Shown: piece by piece, positions 1-6,306 of the stretch | How positions within the stretch are numbered: the first letter of the stretch is position 1 | Layout of the letters: each line of letters begins with the position of its first letter | Assembly (NCBI GenBank): GCA_900759475.1 | Contig: CAAEVK010000016.1 | Coordinates: forward strand, 1-35,790 | DNA length: 35,790 nt | Reading direction: 5' to 3' | Source: Clostridia bacterium | Lineage (GTDB): Bacteria > Bacillota > Clostridia > TANB77 > CAG-508 | Notes under the pieces: model-generated | Databases searched by the model: none | The model's input: only the letters and a program-made list of their open reading frames with translations | Told to the model about the DNA's origin: nothing | Program-made: the position numbers and the translations under genes

Positions 1-52
1 AAATAGATTAGTTGCACTGAACTAATTTATTTGTATAACTGCCTGTCGTACA

Positions 53-82
53 AAAAAGACTGTCATTACTGACAATCTTTTT
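53..82 (-). terminator. Rho-independent terminator of the hydrolase operon
   Basis: The arms 53-65 and 70-82 pair over 12 of 13 positions around the loop TTAC, with one C-A mismatch. Read on the minus strand, the hairpin ends in a run of T and lies just after the hydrolase stop codon at 92. Confidence 0.75.
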
Positions 83-91
83 GGTAAATTA

Positions 92-718
92 CTATTTATT
101 ATAATAAAATTCTTTTATAGTGTTAGCAAATTCTTTTGGTGTATCAATATTAATTTCATGTCCTGCACCTTTTATAATTTTTATTTTACTATTTTTTATA
201 TTGCTACTTAATTGTTTTGCACTTTCAATATTCACATTATCTTTTTCACCACATATTATTAATGTATTACATTGTATTTTTGATACTTTAGATTTAATAT
301 TTAGTTCTGATAGTGAATTACTTAATTCTATAAAATTATTTTTTGAAATACCTATGTTTTCAAAATTCTTTTTAGGCATAAACTTAAAAACAAAATTTTG
401 AAATTTTAATAACTTTTTTGGTAATTCATATGGTGTTCCGCTAAGAATGATAGAATTTACTTTTTGTGGATATTCTACGGCATACTCAATAGCAAGTATT
501 CCTCCGAGCGAAAGACCAACTAAATTTATTTTTTCTTTAAAACCATTGCAATAATCTGCAAAAGCTCTATATAAATTATCATAATTTAACTGATAATTTT
601 TAGCAATTTCAAACACATTAGGTGTTTGAACATCAATATTATCTTCATTTAGTATAGTTTTTACTTTATCCCAACTTGATTCATTTTGTCCCATTCCATG
701 AATTAATATATTTATCAC
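92..718 (-). CDS. Alpha/beta hydrolase
   Basis: A 208-residue single-domain alpha/beta hydrolase, probably a cytoplasmic esterase or lipase-like enzyme; the substrate cannot be told from sequence. The nucleophile elbow GLSLGG places the catalytic Ser at residue 70. The oxyanion region is HGMG near residue 7, the acid is probably Asp160 (CGEKD), and the base is His187 (GAGHE), so the triad looks complete. The start is a GTG preceded by GGAGAT at a proper distance. It lies 11 bp downstream of the 72-residue ORF on the same strand and ends at a terminator, so the two genes form a small operon. It may be cargo of the integrative element to its right, but the element's left end is not in the window. 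Confidence 0.85.
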   Translation of the reverse strand: MINILIHGMGQNESSWDKVKTILNEDNIDVQTPNVFEIAKNYQLNYDNLYRAFADYCNGFKEKINLVGLSLGGILAIEYAVEYPQKVNSIILSGTPYELPKKLLKFQNFVFKFMPKKNFENIGISKNNFIELSNSLSELNIKSKVSKIQCNTLIICGEKDNVNIESAKQLSSNIKNSKIKIIKGAGHEINIDTPKEFANTIKEFYYNK

Positions 719-729
719 TTTTATATCTC

Positions 730-948
730 CTATTTTTCATTTCTTACAAAAACATTTAATACATCACCATATTTAGTAAGCGCTTTTCCTATATCGCCAT
801 TCTTTGAACTCATACTAAAAATATAATCCCCAATAATATTACTAAAAGATTTAATTTCATCTTTTGAATATTCTCTATTTTCACTTTTTATTCCTATTTC
901 TTGTAATAATTCTTTATTTTTCTTGGATAAATCATTTTCTAAATTCAT
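730..948 (-). CDS. Small hypothetical protein, 72 aa
   Basis: I do not recognise a family. The protein is short, charged and soluble-looking, rich in Lys, Glu and Ser, with a predicted helical N-terminal half (NDLSKKNKELLQEIG) and no membrane segment. The ATG is preceded by AAGGAGAG at good spacing, which supports real translation. It is the first gene of the pair with the alpha/beta hydrolase, 11 bp upstream of it, and lies downstream of the XRE regulator terminator. Confidence 0.6.
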   Translation of the reverse strand: MNLENDLSKKNKELLQEIGIKSENREYSKDEIKSFSNIIGDYIFSMSSKNGDIGKALTKYGDVLNVFVRNEK

Positions 949-1013
949 TTTTTGGTCTCTCCTTTTATTGTTTTATATATGAAAAATATATCATAATAAA
1001 TTACTTTTTTCAA

Positions 1014-1046
1014 CAAAAAACTAGCAGAAAAAGTATCTCTGCTAGT
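1014..1046 (-). terminator. Terminator of the XRE repressor gene
   Basis: A perfect 9 bp stem, ACTAGCAGA (1020-1028) with TCTGCTAGT (1038-1046), is followed on the minus strand by TTTTTTG. It overlaps the stop codon of the repressor gene. Confidence 0.75.
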
Positions 1047-1383
1047 CTTCATCTTCAAAGTAGCTTTTAAGAGTAGAAATAAACTTTAAATACATTTTCA
1101 ATTCTTTTTTTGTACTATTATCTAAAAAATTATCTATCGTTTTTCTTGTAGTCAAATTTTTTGTTTCACTATTTCCATATAAAATATAATCTGTAGTTGT
1201 GCCAGTTGCAGTACATATTTTATTTAAGGCCTTAACACTAACATTAAGTGTACCTGTTTCTAATTTTCCTAAATGATTTTCTGATAAACCGCATCTTTCG
1301 GCAAATAATTGCCTTGATTCATGGTATATTTCTTCTCTAATTTTTCTTATTCTCATTCCAATTTTTACTGCATCTAAAATCAT
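1042..1383 (-). CDS. XRE-family repressor (Tn916 Orf9-like position)
   Basis: A 113-residue protein with an N-terminal helix-turn-helix of the XRE/Cro-CI class at about residues 10-66 (ESRQLFAERCGLSENHLGKL is the recognition part) and a helical tail. I chose the ATG at 1383 because AAGGGGG lies just upstream; the open frame extends further to 1560 but has no ribosome binding site there. It is divergent from the operon starting at 1819, the place occupied in Tn916 by Orf9, which represses the orf7 promoter. It probably represses the xis-int operon by binding in 1,384-1,760. Its own terminator follows directly. Confidence 0.85.
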   Translation of the reverse strand: MILDAVKIGMRIRKIREEIYHESRQLFAERCGLSENHLGKLETGTLNVSVKALNKICTATGTTTDYILYGNSETKNLTTRKTIDNFLDNSTKKELKMYLKFISTLKSYFEDED

Positions 1384-1760
1384 AATTAGCCCCCTTCTTC
1401 CTAATACTACTATTTTATCTTCCTTTATAAGAATATTACACTCCTTATTACTGACAGAATATATGACAAATAGGAATTTAAAATTATAAAAAGGCAGTAA
1501 AATACAGTGTTTTAGAAATTGTACATTTTCTAATAACTGACATGATACGATAAACTGCACTACTTTTCGACAAATTTTGCACTTTTCTTTTTGTATAATT
1601 CCTGTGGGTTTATATACCTATTTAGGAAGAATATAAATTGAAGGTGCAAAAGAGTATTAAAAAAATACGAATGATATTTATGTTTCATTACTAGATAGGT
1701 ACAATAGACTCATTTTTTATATATTTTAAAGGAAGGAGGTTTTATTTTTATACTTCAAGC
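1384..1760. promoter_or_regulatory. Divergent control region between repressor and xis-int operon
   Basis: This gene-free stretch holds a good -10 box TATAAT at 1594-1599, with only a weak -35 match around 1568-1576. It also has an inverted pair TTTTGCAC (1575-1582) and GTGCAAAA (1644-1651), about 60 bp apart, that could be operator half-sites for the XRE repressor. The pairing of these sites with that repressor is inference. The 177 bp next to the repressor start are open in its frame but lack a ribosome binding site. Confidence 0.45.
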
Positions 1761-1821
1761 AAGTATTCCTCTTAGATAGGAATATCAAACCCAAATTTAA
1801 GATTTGGGAGGAATACTTATG
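1733..1821 (+). promoter_or_regulatory. Structured leader that can hide the ribosome binding site
   Basis: The leader of the sigma-like gene can fold in two exclusive ways. In the first, 1761-1771 pairs perfectly over 11 bp with 1808-1818, burying the Shine-Dalgarno and running up to the ATG at 1819. In the second, TATTCCT (1764-1770) pairs with AGGAATA (1778-1784), and a separate 7 bp hairpin forms between 1790-1796 and 1802-1808. Upstream there is a strong AAGGAGG at 1733-1739, followed 10 nt later by a possible nine-codon frame (ATA at 1750, stop TAG at 1777-1779) that runs through the switching strand. Confidence 0.55.
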
Positions 1822-2226
1822 GGAGATAAAAATAACTATAAGCAAGAAAGGTTTGATAGTTTCCTAAATAAAACTATAATTTTATCATCTAGAACTTATT
1901 TCAAAAAACAATCAAATATTAGTAATAAAGAAAAAACAATTGTAGATAATGAGGATTATTCTGCTTATTTACAAGATTTTATTGCGAGCGATGCACACTT
2001 GTCTGATATTGACACAATTGATTTGTCTTTACAATTAAAAAATGCCCTTAAATCACTGACTGCTATCGAACAGTCGGTGATTTTTTTGCTTTTTCAAGAA
2101 GAATTATCACAAGATGAAGCAGCTAAAATACTTGAAATATGGTCTAAATCTGTTAGCAGAATAAAAGTACGAGCTATTGAAAAATTAAGAAAATATTTGA
2201 AAGGAGATTTAAATAATGAAAGATAA
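1819..2226 (+). CDS. Sigma-70 region 4-like regulator (Orf7-like)
   Basis: A 135-residue protein whose C-terminal half (about residues 75-130) looks like sigma-70 region 4: a helix, then LSQDEAAKILEIWSKSVSRI as the helix-turn-helix, then a basic helix. It corresponds in size and position to Tn916 Orf7, which is thought to act as a sigma-like activator of transfer or excision genes. The ATG at 1819 is preferred over an in-frame TTG at 1804 because GGGAGG lies 8 nt upstream. It is the first gene of the rightward operon and its last 11 bases overlap the next gene. A terminator-like hairpin lies inside the coding sequence (see 2050-2087). Confidence 0.8.
   Translation: MGDKNNYKQERFDSFLNKTIILSSRTYFKKQSNISNKEKTIVDNEDYSAYLQDFIASDAHLSDIDTIDLSLQLKNALKSLTAIEQSVIFLLFQEELSQDEAAKILEIWSKSVSRIKVRAIEKLRKYLKGDLNNER
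2050..2087 (+). terminator. Terminator-like hairpin inside the sigma-like gene
   Basis: Bases 2050-2062 pair with 2071-2083 over 13 positions, including one G-T wobble, with an 8-base loop and an uninterrupted T run at 2081-2087. The shape is that of an efficient intrinsic terminator, yet it is in mid-gene. It may attenuate transcription toward xis and int when the message is poorly translated. Confidence 0.5.
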
Positions 2227-2407
2227 AAATTTATTTGAATTAGGTAAATTAGCACAACAAGGAAATGATATGGCAATGTTAGAAATTATTGAAAGGAAAA
2301 AGAAAATGATAAAAAAATATAGTTTTGGAGACGAAGATAGATACCAATTTATCATTTTAAAATTAATTGAAGGAATAAAAAGATATAATTTTGAAAAAAA
2401 ATTATAA
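2216..2407 (+). CDS. Small helix-turn-helix protein (Orf8-like)
   Basis: A 63-residue acidic/basic helical protein (FELGKLAQQGNDMAMLEIIE then a KKKMIKKYS motif). It resembles the helix-turn-helix domain proteins that follow Orf7 in Tn916-type elements, where Orf8 is encoded. Starting ATG at 2216 follows AAAGGAG inside the end of the sigma-like gene, with an 11-base overlap that suggests translational coupling. Its exact role is unknown; together with Orf7 it is expected to control the element's excision and transfer genes. Confidence 0.7.
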   Translation: MKDKNLFELGKLAQQGNDMAMLEIIERKKKMIKKYSFGDEDRYQFIILKLIEGIKRYNFEKKL

Positions 2408-2486
2408 AGTTTGGGTAGATTTTCGCTGACTTACTCACTGTATATATAATGAAGGGCAAATTTTAAGGAAGCACTATATTGAAAAG

Positions 2487-2519
2487 GACAGATAAGACAA
2501 GCTCTTATCTGTCTTTACT
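2487..2519 (+). terminator. Hairpin between the HTH gene and the small membrane protein
   Basis: A perfect 11 bp stem joins 2487-2497 and 2503-2513, with a 5-base loop and then TTTACTT. It would reduce readthrough from the first two genes into the rest of the operon. Confidence 0.6.
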
Positions 2520-2545
2520 TAAATTTAAGAAAGGAGAATATAGAT

Positions 2546-2716
2546 ATGTTTTTCAGATGTCTATTATTAGGAATATCCCTTGTTGTAGTACTTTTCTTTT
2601 TTGATATTTTATTACCTAAACTTAAATTAAAATATCGTTTATATAAAGAATTAAAAGAAAAGAAAAAAAGAGAAGAAGCCTTCGCTAAAAAGATGAAAGA
2701 ATTAGAAATTAAGTAA
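2546..2716 (+). CDS. Small membrane-anchored protein, 56 aa
   Basis: Translation from the ATG at 2546 gives 56 residues. One hydrophobic segment (about residues 5-22, LLLGISLVVVLFFFDILL) is followed by a strongly basic helical tail (KELKEKKKREEAFAKKMKEL). AAAGGAG precedes the start at good spacing. I do not recognise a family. The topology suggests a single-pass inner membrane peptide with a cytoplasmic charged coiled tail. It lies within the integrative element and after a terminator-like hairpin. Confidence 0.6.
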   Translation: MFFRCLLLGISLVVVLFFFDILLPKLKLKYRLYKELKEKKKREEAFAKKMKELEIK

Positions 2717-2792
2717 ATTTCTAATAGTCTTGTTATACCTAAAAAGTGTCGACAAAAAATTAACCAACAAAAACATAGGGTGGTATTTATAT

Positions 2793-3215
2793 ATGGAAAC
2801 TTTAAAAGATAAAATATTTGAAATGTTTTATATTAAGCATTTAAAAGTAAAAGATATAGCAGAAAGAGAAAAAGTTTCTTCAGCATATATAACAAAAGTT
2901 GTAAAAACAGATGTAAGGTATAAAACAGAAAAAGCATTTAGAAAAAATAAATCAAAAGAAAAAAGGAAATTAGATCAAAATAAATTTAATAAACAAAAGA
3001 GAGAAAAGCAAAGAATTGAAGATAATTATGCTTTTGTACAAGAACAACATAAAGAAGCATCACGAGAATTATCAAAAAGCAAGAGATTGAGTGATGAAAA
3101 TTATAGAAAATGGAATAAAAGTGCTTATACATATAACCCTTCAAAACACAGATACGAGTTTGATAAAACTCTTGGTCGTTCTTATGATGTACCAAAATAT
3201 ATAAAAGAAAGGTAA
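2793..3215 (+). CDS. HTH DNA-binding protein of the integrative element
   Basis: A 140-residue protein with an N-terminal helix-turn-helix of the sigma-region-4/resolvase type at about residues 8-40 (LKVKDIAEREKVSSAYITKV), followed by a long, very basic coiled-coil region (about 45-95) and a tyrosine-rich tail. The ATG at 2793 has AGGGTGG upstream; the in-frame TTG at 2730 has no ribosome binding site. Such proteins occur in the regulatory blocks of clostridial integrative elements. The function is not known; DNA binding is inferred from the HTH and the basic helix. Confidence 0.65.
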   Translation: METLKDKIFEMFYIKHLKVKDIAEREKVSSAYITKVVKTDVRYKTEKAFRKNKSKEKRKLDQNKFNKQKREKQRIEDNYAFVQEQHKEASRELSKSKRLSDENYRKWNKSAYTYNPSKHRYEFDKTLGRSYDVPKYIKER

Positions 3216-3222
3216 GTAAATT

Positions 3223-3468
3223 ATGGAACAAAAACTATTAAAAGTTTTTCAGTTAGCAGATAGATTAAATACTAAACAAAGTAAGATATTTGCAGAAATT
3301 AACTATACTGCTAATGATAGTCAAAAATTAGAAATATGTATTAGAAGAAAAAAAGATTTTTCTTATATTGAAAAATGTGAAATTTGTATTCAAGAAAATT
3401 CAGAAATTAGATGGGACAATATTATTACATTGTTTGAAACTTTTATTGGAGGTGTCAAAGATGAATAA
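3223..3468 (+). CDS. Hypothetical element protein, 81 aa
   Basis: An 81-residue protein with an alternating strand/helix pattern and no membrane segment. I do not recognise a domain. The ATG follows GAAAGG, and the gene starts 7 bp after the HTH gene. Its last 8 bases overlap the start of the next ORF, so the small genes from 2793 to 3890 look like one coupled operon. Its place corresponds to the orf10-like small proteins ahead of xis in Tn916-type modules. Confidence 0.6.
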   Translation: MEQKLLKVFQLADRLNTKQSKIFAEINYTANDSQKLEICIRRKKDFSYIEKCEICIQENSEIRWDNIITLFETFIGGVKDE

Positions 3469-3682
3469 AAAAGAAGCTGTTGCTTATGCACAAGTTGCAC
3501 TTGATTATATGCAGAGTTCTAAATATACTGGCGAAATTAATCCTGCGACACTTGGTGTGGAAATGAAACAATGTTTTAAATTGTATCCTAGAAATATTAT
3601 ACAAAACATTGCTAATTCTCAAAGTTGGGCTAGAAATAAATTACAAAAAATTAAAGATGGATGTGATTCAAATGCAGAATAA
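3461..3682 (+). CDS. Hypothetical element protein, 73 aa
   Basis: A 73-residue protein starting MNKKEAVAYAQVALDYMQSS, with an amphipathic helical N-terminus. The ATG at 3461 is preceded by a strong GGAGGTG, while the longer upstream frame from 3368 has no signal, so I use 3461. It overlaps the previous gene by 8 bases and the Xis-like gene by 11. No family is recognised. Context suggests a role in regulation or excision of the element. Confidence 0.6.
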   Translation: MNKKEAVAYAQVALDYMQSSKYTGEINPATLGVEMKQCFKLYPRNIIQNIANSQSWARNKLQKIKDGCDSNAE

Positions 3683-3890
3683 TTTAGATGAGATAGTAAA
3701 ATTTGGAATTTCAGTAGATGAAGCAAGAAAAAAGTTAGGAATAGGTAGAAACTTAATGCTAAAATTAGTAAAAGTAGATGGTTTTCCAGCAATTCGATTT
3801 AAAAGAAAAATTATTATAAACGGAAATAAATTGCAAGAATGGTTTGACCAAAATTACGGACAATATGGTGGATACAGCTACAAAAAATAA
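3672..3890 (+). CDS. Excisionase-like MerR-type DNA-binding protein
   Basis: A 72-residue protein with a winged-helix excisionase fold signature. The pattern SVDEARKKLGIGRNLMLKLV is followed by PAIRFKRKIIINGNKLQEW, which is the usual recognition helix plus wing seen in Xis and MerR-like helix_turn_helix_17 proteins. The ATG at 3672 has GGATGTG upstream; ATG 3657 is possible but weaker. It lies directly upstream of the integrase, as xis does in Tn916, and would direct excision by bending DNA at the element ends. Confidence 0.8.
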   Translation: MQNNLDEIVKFGISVDEARKKLGIGRNLMLKLVKVDGFPAIRFKRKIIINGNKLQEWFDQNYGQYGGYSYKK

Positions 3891-4001
3891 TTTTTTGTTC
3901 AACATTGTCTTTCCACCAATATTGGTTTATAATGGTTCATAGATTTTATGTTCTATTGTAAACTGTAATATTGGTAAACCTCATATAGAGAGGAGTTTAT
4001 A

Positions 4002-5558
4002 ATGGAAAAAATAATATTTCAACAAAGAATAATGGAGAAAACTGATAAAAAAGAAAAACAATATAAAATTAAAGTTTCTCCTAGAGAAAATGGTTATCAA
4101 GCTAGAACTACATTAGATTTAGGAGGTGTATTAAAGAAAAATCCACGACCAGAATGTTATAGTAGTTCTTCACCAAAAGATGCTATAACAAAATTAGTGG
4201 AAAAAATGCAAATAATTTTATCCCACTATACTGCTAAAAGAGTAAAAGTAGTAGGAATTGAAGAGCCTGACATTGTTTACTATGTTCTTGAAAATACAAA
4301 TGAAGTCCCTAAAATAACAGTAAAAGAAGTTGTCCCATCAATAAAAGAAACAACAATTTCAAATAATAGGACAAATAAAATTGTTTTATCTAACGATTAT
4401 ATTGCAAATAATGAAAAAGTATATTCTCCTGTTGAATGTGCTTACATATGGTTTAATTATATAATTGATCGTACTAAAAAAGAACCTGATGAAGATGATT
4501 ATTTAAGTATGAAAACTGCTGAATCTTATATAGGTATTTTAAAGAAACATATAATATCATCTTTTAAGGAATATAGAAATATTAGGGATTTAGATGAAGA
4601 CAATATAAATGAAATGATTTCTAATATTAACGGGAAAACACAAAGAAAAGATGTTTTAACAGTTGCAAAGTTATTTTTTTCTTTTCTAAGGAAAAATAAA
4701 TATATTAAACACAATATTGCTGCTGACATAAAATTACCTAGAAAAAGAAAGCAATTAGATGAAATCGGTTTTATTGAAGAAGAAAACAGAGAAAAGTGGT
4801 TAAATTGTCTTATAAAAGAAGACTCAGATATATCACTATTATTTTTAGCAATGTTATTGACCAGTGCAAGACCTGAGGAAGCTTGTGGTCTTAAATGGAA
4901 TATAATCGATTTTGAAAATAATGATATATACATTTGCAATGCATATAAAGATTTTTGTATTTATAATGAACATATGGAAGTTATAGGGCACGAAAGAAAA
5001 GATGATATTTTAAAAACGCCTGAATCTTATAGACATATATATTTAGATCCAATACTAAAAAAAGCATTATTAAAACATAAAACTAGGCAACAACAATTAT
5101 TTAAGAGATTACATAGAAAATGGACTGAAGATGAATATCTTTTTCTTAACAATTATAATAAACCTTTTGTATCAGATACTTTATCAAGAAATATGCCTAG
5201 ATTTCTAAACAGACACAAAGAACTAGGACATCTCACTGTATATGGACTTAGACATTCATTTGCAACACATTGTAAAGAATTAGGTATGGAGGCTGAAGTT
5301 TTAGCAAAATTAATGGGACATACTGAATATGAAACTACACAAAAATATTATGTTCATATTTCAAAAAGTAGGAAAATTGATGCTTTAATGAAAATACAAG
5401 AAAAAGAAAGAAATGGATTAAAAAAATTAAAAATAGAAGATATTACAGAATTAGATAACTATGCAAACCAAACTTTTGAAGATTTTGCTAATTTTGGTAT
5501 TGAAATTAATTCAAATGACAAAATAAAAAGCACTTTTTTGAATAGTGCTTTAAACTAA
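4002..5558 (+). CDS. int: Tyrosine recombinase / integrase
   Basis: A 518-residue site-specific integrase, longer than the roughly 400 residues of Tn916 Int because of an extended N-terminal and linker region. Residues about 20-75 look like an arm-type DNA-binding domain, about 140-240 like the SAM-like core-binding domain, and 265-460 are the catalytic domain. Catalytic residues visible are Arg290 (TSARPEEACGLKW), Arg417 (GLRHSFATH), His440 (LMGH) and the nucleophile Tyr450 (TTQKYYVH). The usual box II His is Tyr414. The ATG follows GAGAGGAG. The gene ends 58 bp from tRNA-Lys(CTT), which is probably the attachment site. A short 8 bp hairpin overlaps its 3' end. Confidence 0.93.
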   Translation: MEKIIFQQRIMEKTDKKEKQYKIKVSPRENGYQARTTLDLGGVLKKNPRPECYSSSSPKDAITKLVEKMQIILSHYTAKRVKVVGIEEPDIVYYVLENTNEVPKITVKEVVPSIKETTISNNRTNKIVLSNDYIANNEKVYSPVECAYIWFNYIIDRTKKEPDEDDYLSMKTAESYIGILKKHIISSFKEYRNIRDLDEDNINEMISNINGKTQRKDVLTVAKLFFSFLRKNKYIKHNIAADIKLPRKRKQLDEIGFIEEENREKWLNCLIKEDSDISLLFLAMLLTSARPEEACGLKWNIIDFENNDIYICNAYKDFCIYNEHMEVIGHERKDDILKTPESYRHIYLDPILKKALLKHKTRQQQLFKRLHRKWTEDEYLFLNNYNKPFVSDTLSRNMPRFLNRHKELGHLTVYGLRHSFATHCKELGMEAEVLAKLMGHTEYETTQKYYVHISKSRKIDALMKIQEKERNGLKKLKIEDITELDNYANQTFEDFANFGIEINSNDKIKSTFLNSALN

Positions 5559-5615
5559 ATATTATTTAAAATATCATGTATAAAAAAATGGTGGACATTT
5601 CTAAAAATAATCGTA

Positions 5616-5650
5616 TGGTGCACCATCCCAGACTCGAACTGGGGGTCTTT
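5616..5650 (-). other. Probable attR: tRNA-Lys 3' half regenerated by the element
   Basis: The 5' 41 bases of this tRNA are identical to the second tRNA-Lys copy (5848-5888). The 3' half differs from just after the anticodon stem and includes a good acceptor stem and CCA. That pattern is expected if an integrative element replaced the 3' half of the target tRNA. The left partner is not in the window. Confidence 0.5.
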
Positions 5651-5691
5651 CGATTAAGAGTCGATTGCTTTACCAACTAAGCTAATGGTGC
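5616..5691 (-). tRNA. tRNA-Lys (CTT)
   Basis: A full 76-base cloverleaf: acceptor GCACCAT with ATGGTGC, D stem GCTT/AAGC, anticodon loop CTCTTAA (anticodon CTT, codon AAG), T stem CCCAG/CTGGG with loop TTCGAGT, discriminator A and an encoded CCA. The 27-43 pair is A-A, the only flaw, and sits exactly where the sequence departs from the second copy. It reads toward the integrase gene. Confidence 0.92.
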
Positions 5692-5811
5692 ATATTTTCC
5701 CTAATCCCCAAATAAAATTGGGGAACTAATGTGGAATATATATTCAAAATATTTATTTTTAGAATGTCCTGGTGAAGTCTTAAAAGCTTAAATTTCAAGA
5801 CTTCAAACTAT

Positions 5812-5888
5812 CGCTGCGCCATCCCAGATTCGAACTGGGGAGTCAAACGATTAAGAGTCGATTGCTTTACCAACTAAGCTAATGGTGC
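5812..5888 (-). tRNA. tRNA-Lys (CTT), second copy, damaged acceptor
   Basis: The D, anticodon (CTCTTAA) and T arms are intact, and the anticodon stem pairs fully. The acceptor has an A3-C70 mismatch, and the position of CCA reads GCG. It may still be functional if CCA is added after transcription, or may be decaying. Confidence 0.65.
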
Positions 5889-6016
5889 ATATTTTCTCTA
5901 ATACGCAAAAGACATTAGGAAAGTAGTAGAATATATGATTAGTATATTCATTTCTTAGCATATCCTAAGGAAGAAATATCAAGTATTTAAATTTTAATAA
6001 TTTCGACTGTTATTTT

Positions 6017-6087
6017 GCTATCTCAAATTTAAATTTGGGCATCAAGCAATTAAAAATCTATGAATCTACCAATTAAACTAATGAACT
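6017..6087 (-). pseudogene. Decayed tRNA-Lys-like sequence, third copy
   Basis: It aligns base for base with the second copy over its whole length but carries many transitions toward A/T. The D-loop core (AATTGGTAG) and an anticodon-like TTTTTAA remain, while the acceptor stem and T stem no longer pair well. Confidence 0.65.
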
Positions 6088-6240
6088 ATATAAAATTTTA
6101 TTTTCTAATATATTATACTTTAGTTTAACTCTTAAGTCAATACATTTTATAAAACAATTACTTACAACGGTAGCTGGGTAATGCTAGAGAAAAATCAAAC
6201 ATAAAAATAAGATGATTATTCCCTTTATTTTTTAAACAAA

Positions 6241-6283
6241 GCCGAAAGTCAGAAACTTAACTTCTAATTTCTAACCTTCGGTT
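6241..6283 (-). terminator. Terminator downstream of the VanW gene
   Basis: On the minus strand a long hairpin with CCGAA paired to TTCGG at its base (6242-6246 with 6277-6281) and further pairing inside is followed by the T-rich stretch CTTTGTTT. It lies 24 bases after the VanW stop. Confidence 0.6.
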
Positions 6284-6306
6284 CTTATAAAATAATTTTA
6301 AATTCT

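Larger units (their letters stand above)
1014..5650. mobile_element. Right-hand end of a Tn916-like integrative element
   Basis: The order divergent XRE repressor, sigma-region-4-like protein, small HTH protein, small ORFs, Xis-like protein, tyrosine recombinase matches the orf9-orf7-orf8-orf10-xis-int regulatory end of Tn916-family conjugative elements. The recombinase gene ends 58 bp from the 3' end of tRNA-Lys(CTT), which suggests that gene is the attachment site. No conjugation genes are present, so either they lie left of the window or this is a remnant. I found no matching attL copy of the tRNA 3' half in positions 1-1000. The left limit given here is arbitrary, and the hydrolase pair may also belong to the element. 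Confidence 0.65.
5616..6087 (-). repeat. Three tandem ~198 bp units carrying tRNA-Lys
   Basis: Equivalent acceptor starts lie at 5691, 5888 and 6087, giving periods of 197 and 199 bases. The spacers between tRNA copies are also related (for example, both begin ATATTTTC and continue with a CTAAT motif), so the whole unit was duplicated. Copy 1 is intact, copy 2 is mildly damaged and copy 3 is heavily decayed. Confidence 0.75.

Noticed and set aside
1..1000. Search for the left attachment site of the integrative element
   Set aside because: No copy of the tRNA-Lys 3' half was found left of the integrase; the other end must lie outside the window.
2730..2792. N-terminal extension of the HTH protein from a TTG at 2730
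   Set aside because: No ribosome binding site there; AGGGTGG stands before the ATG at 2793.
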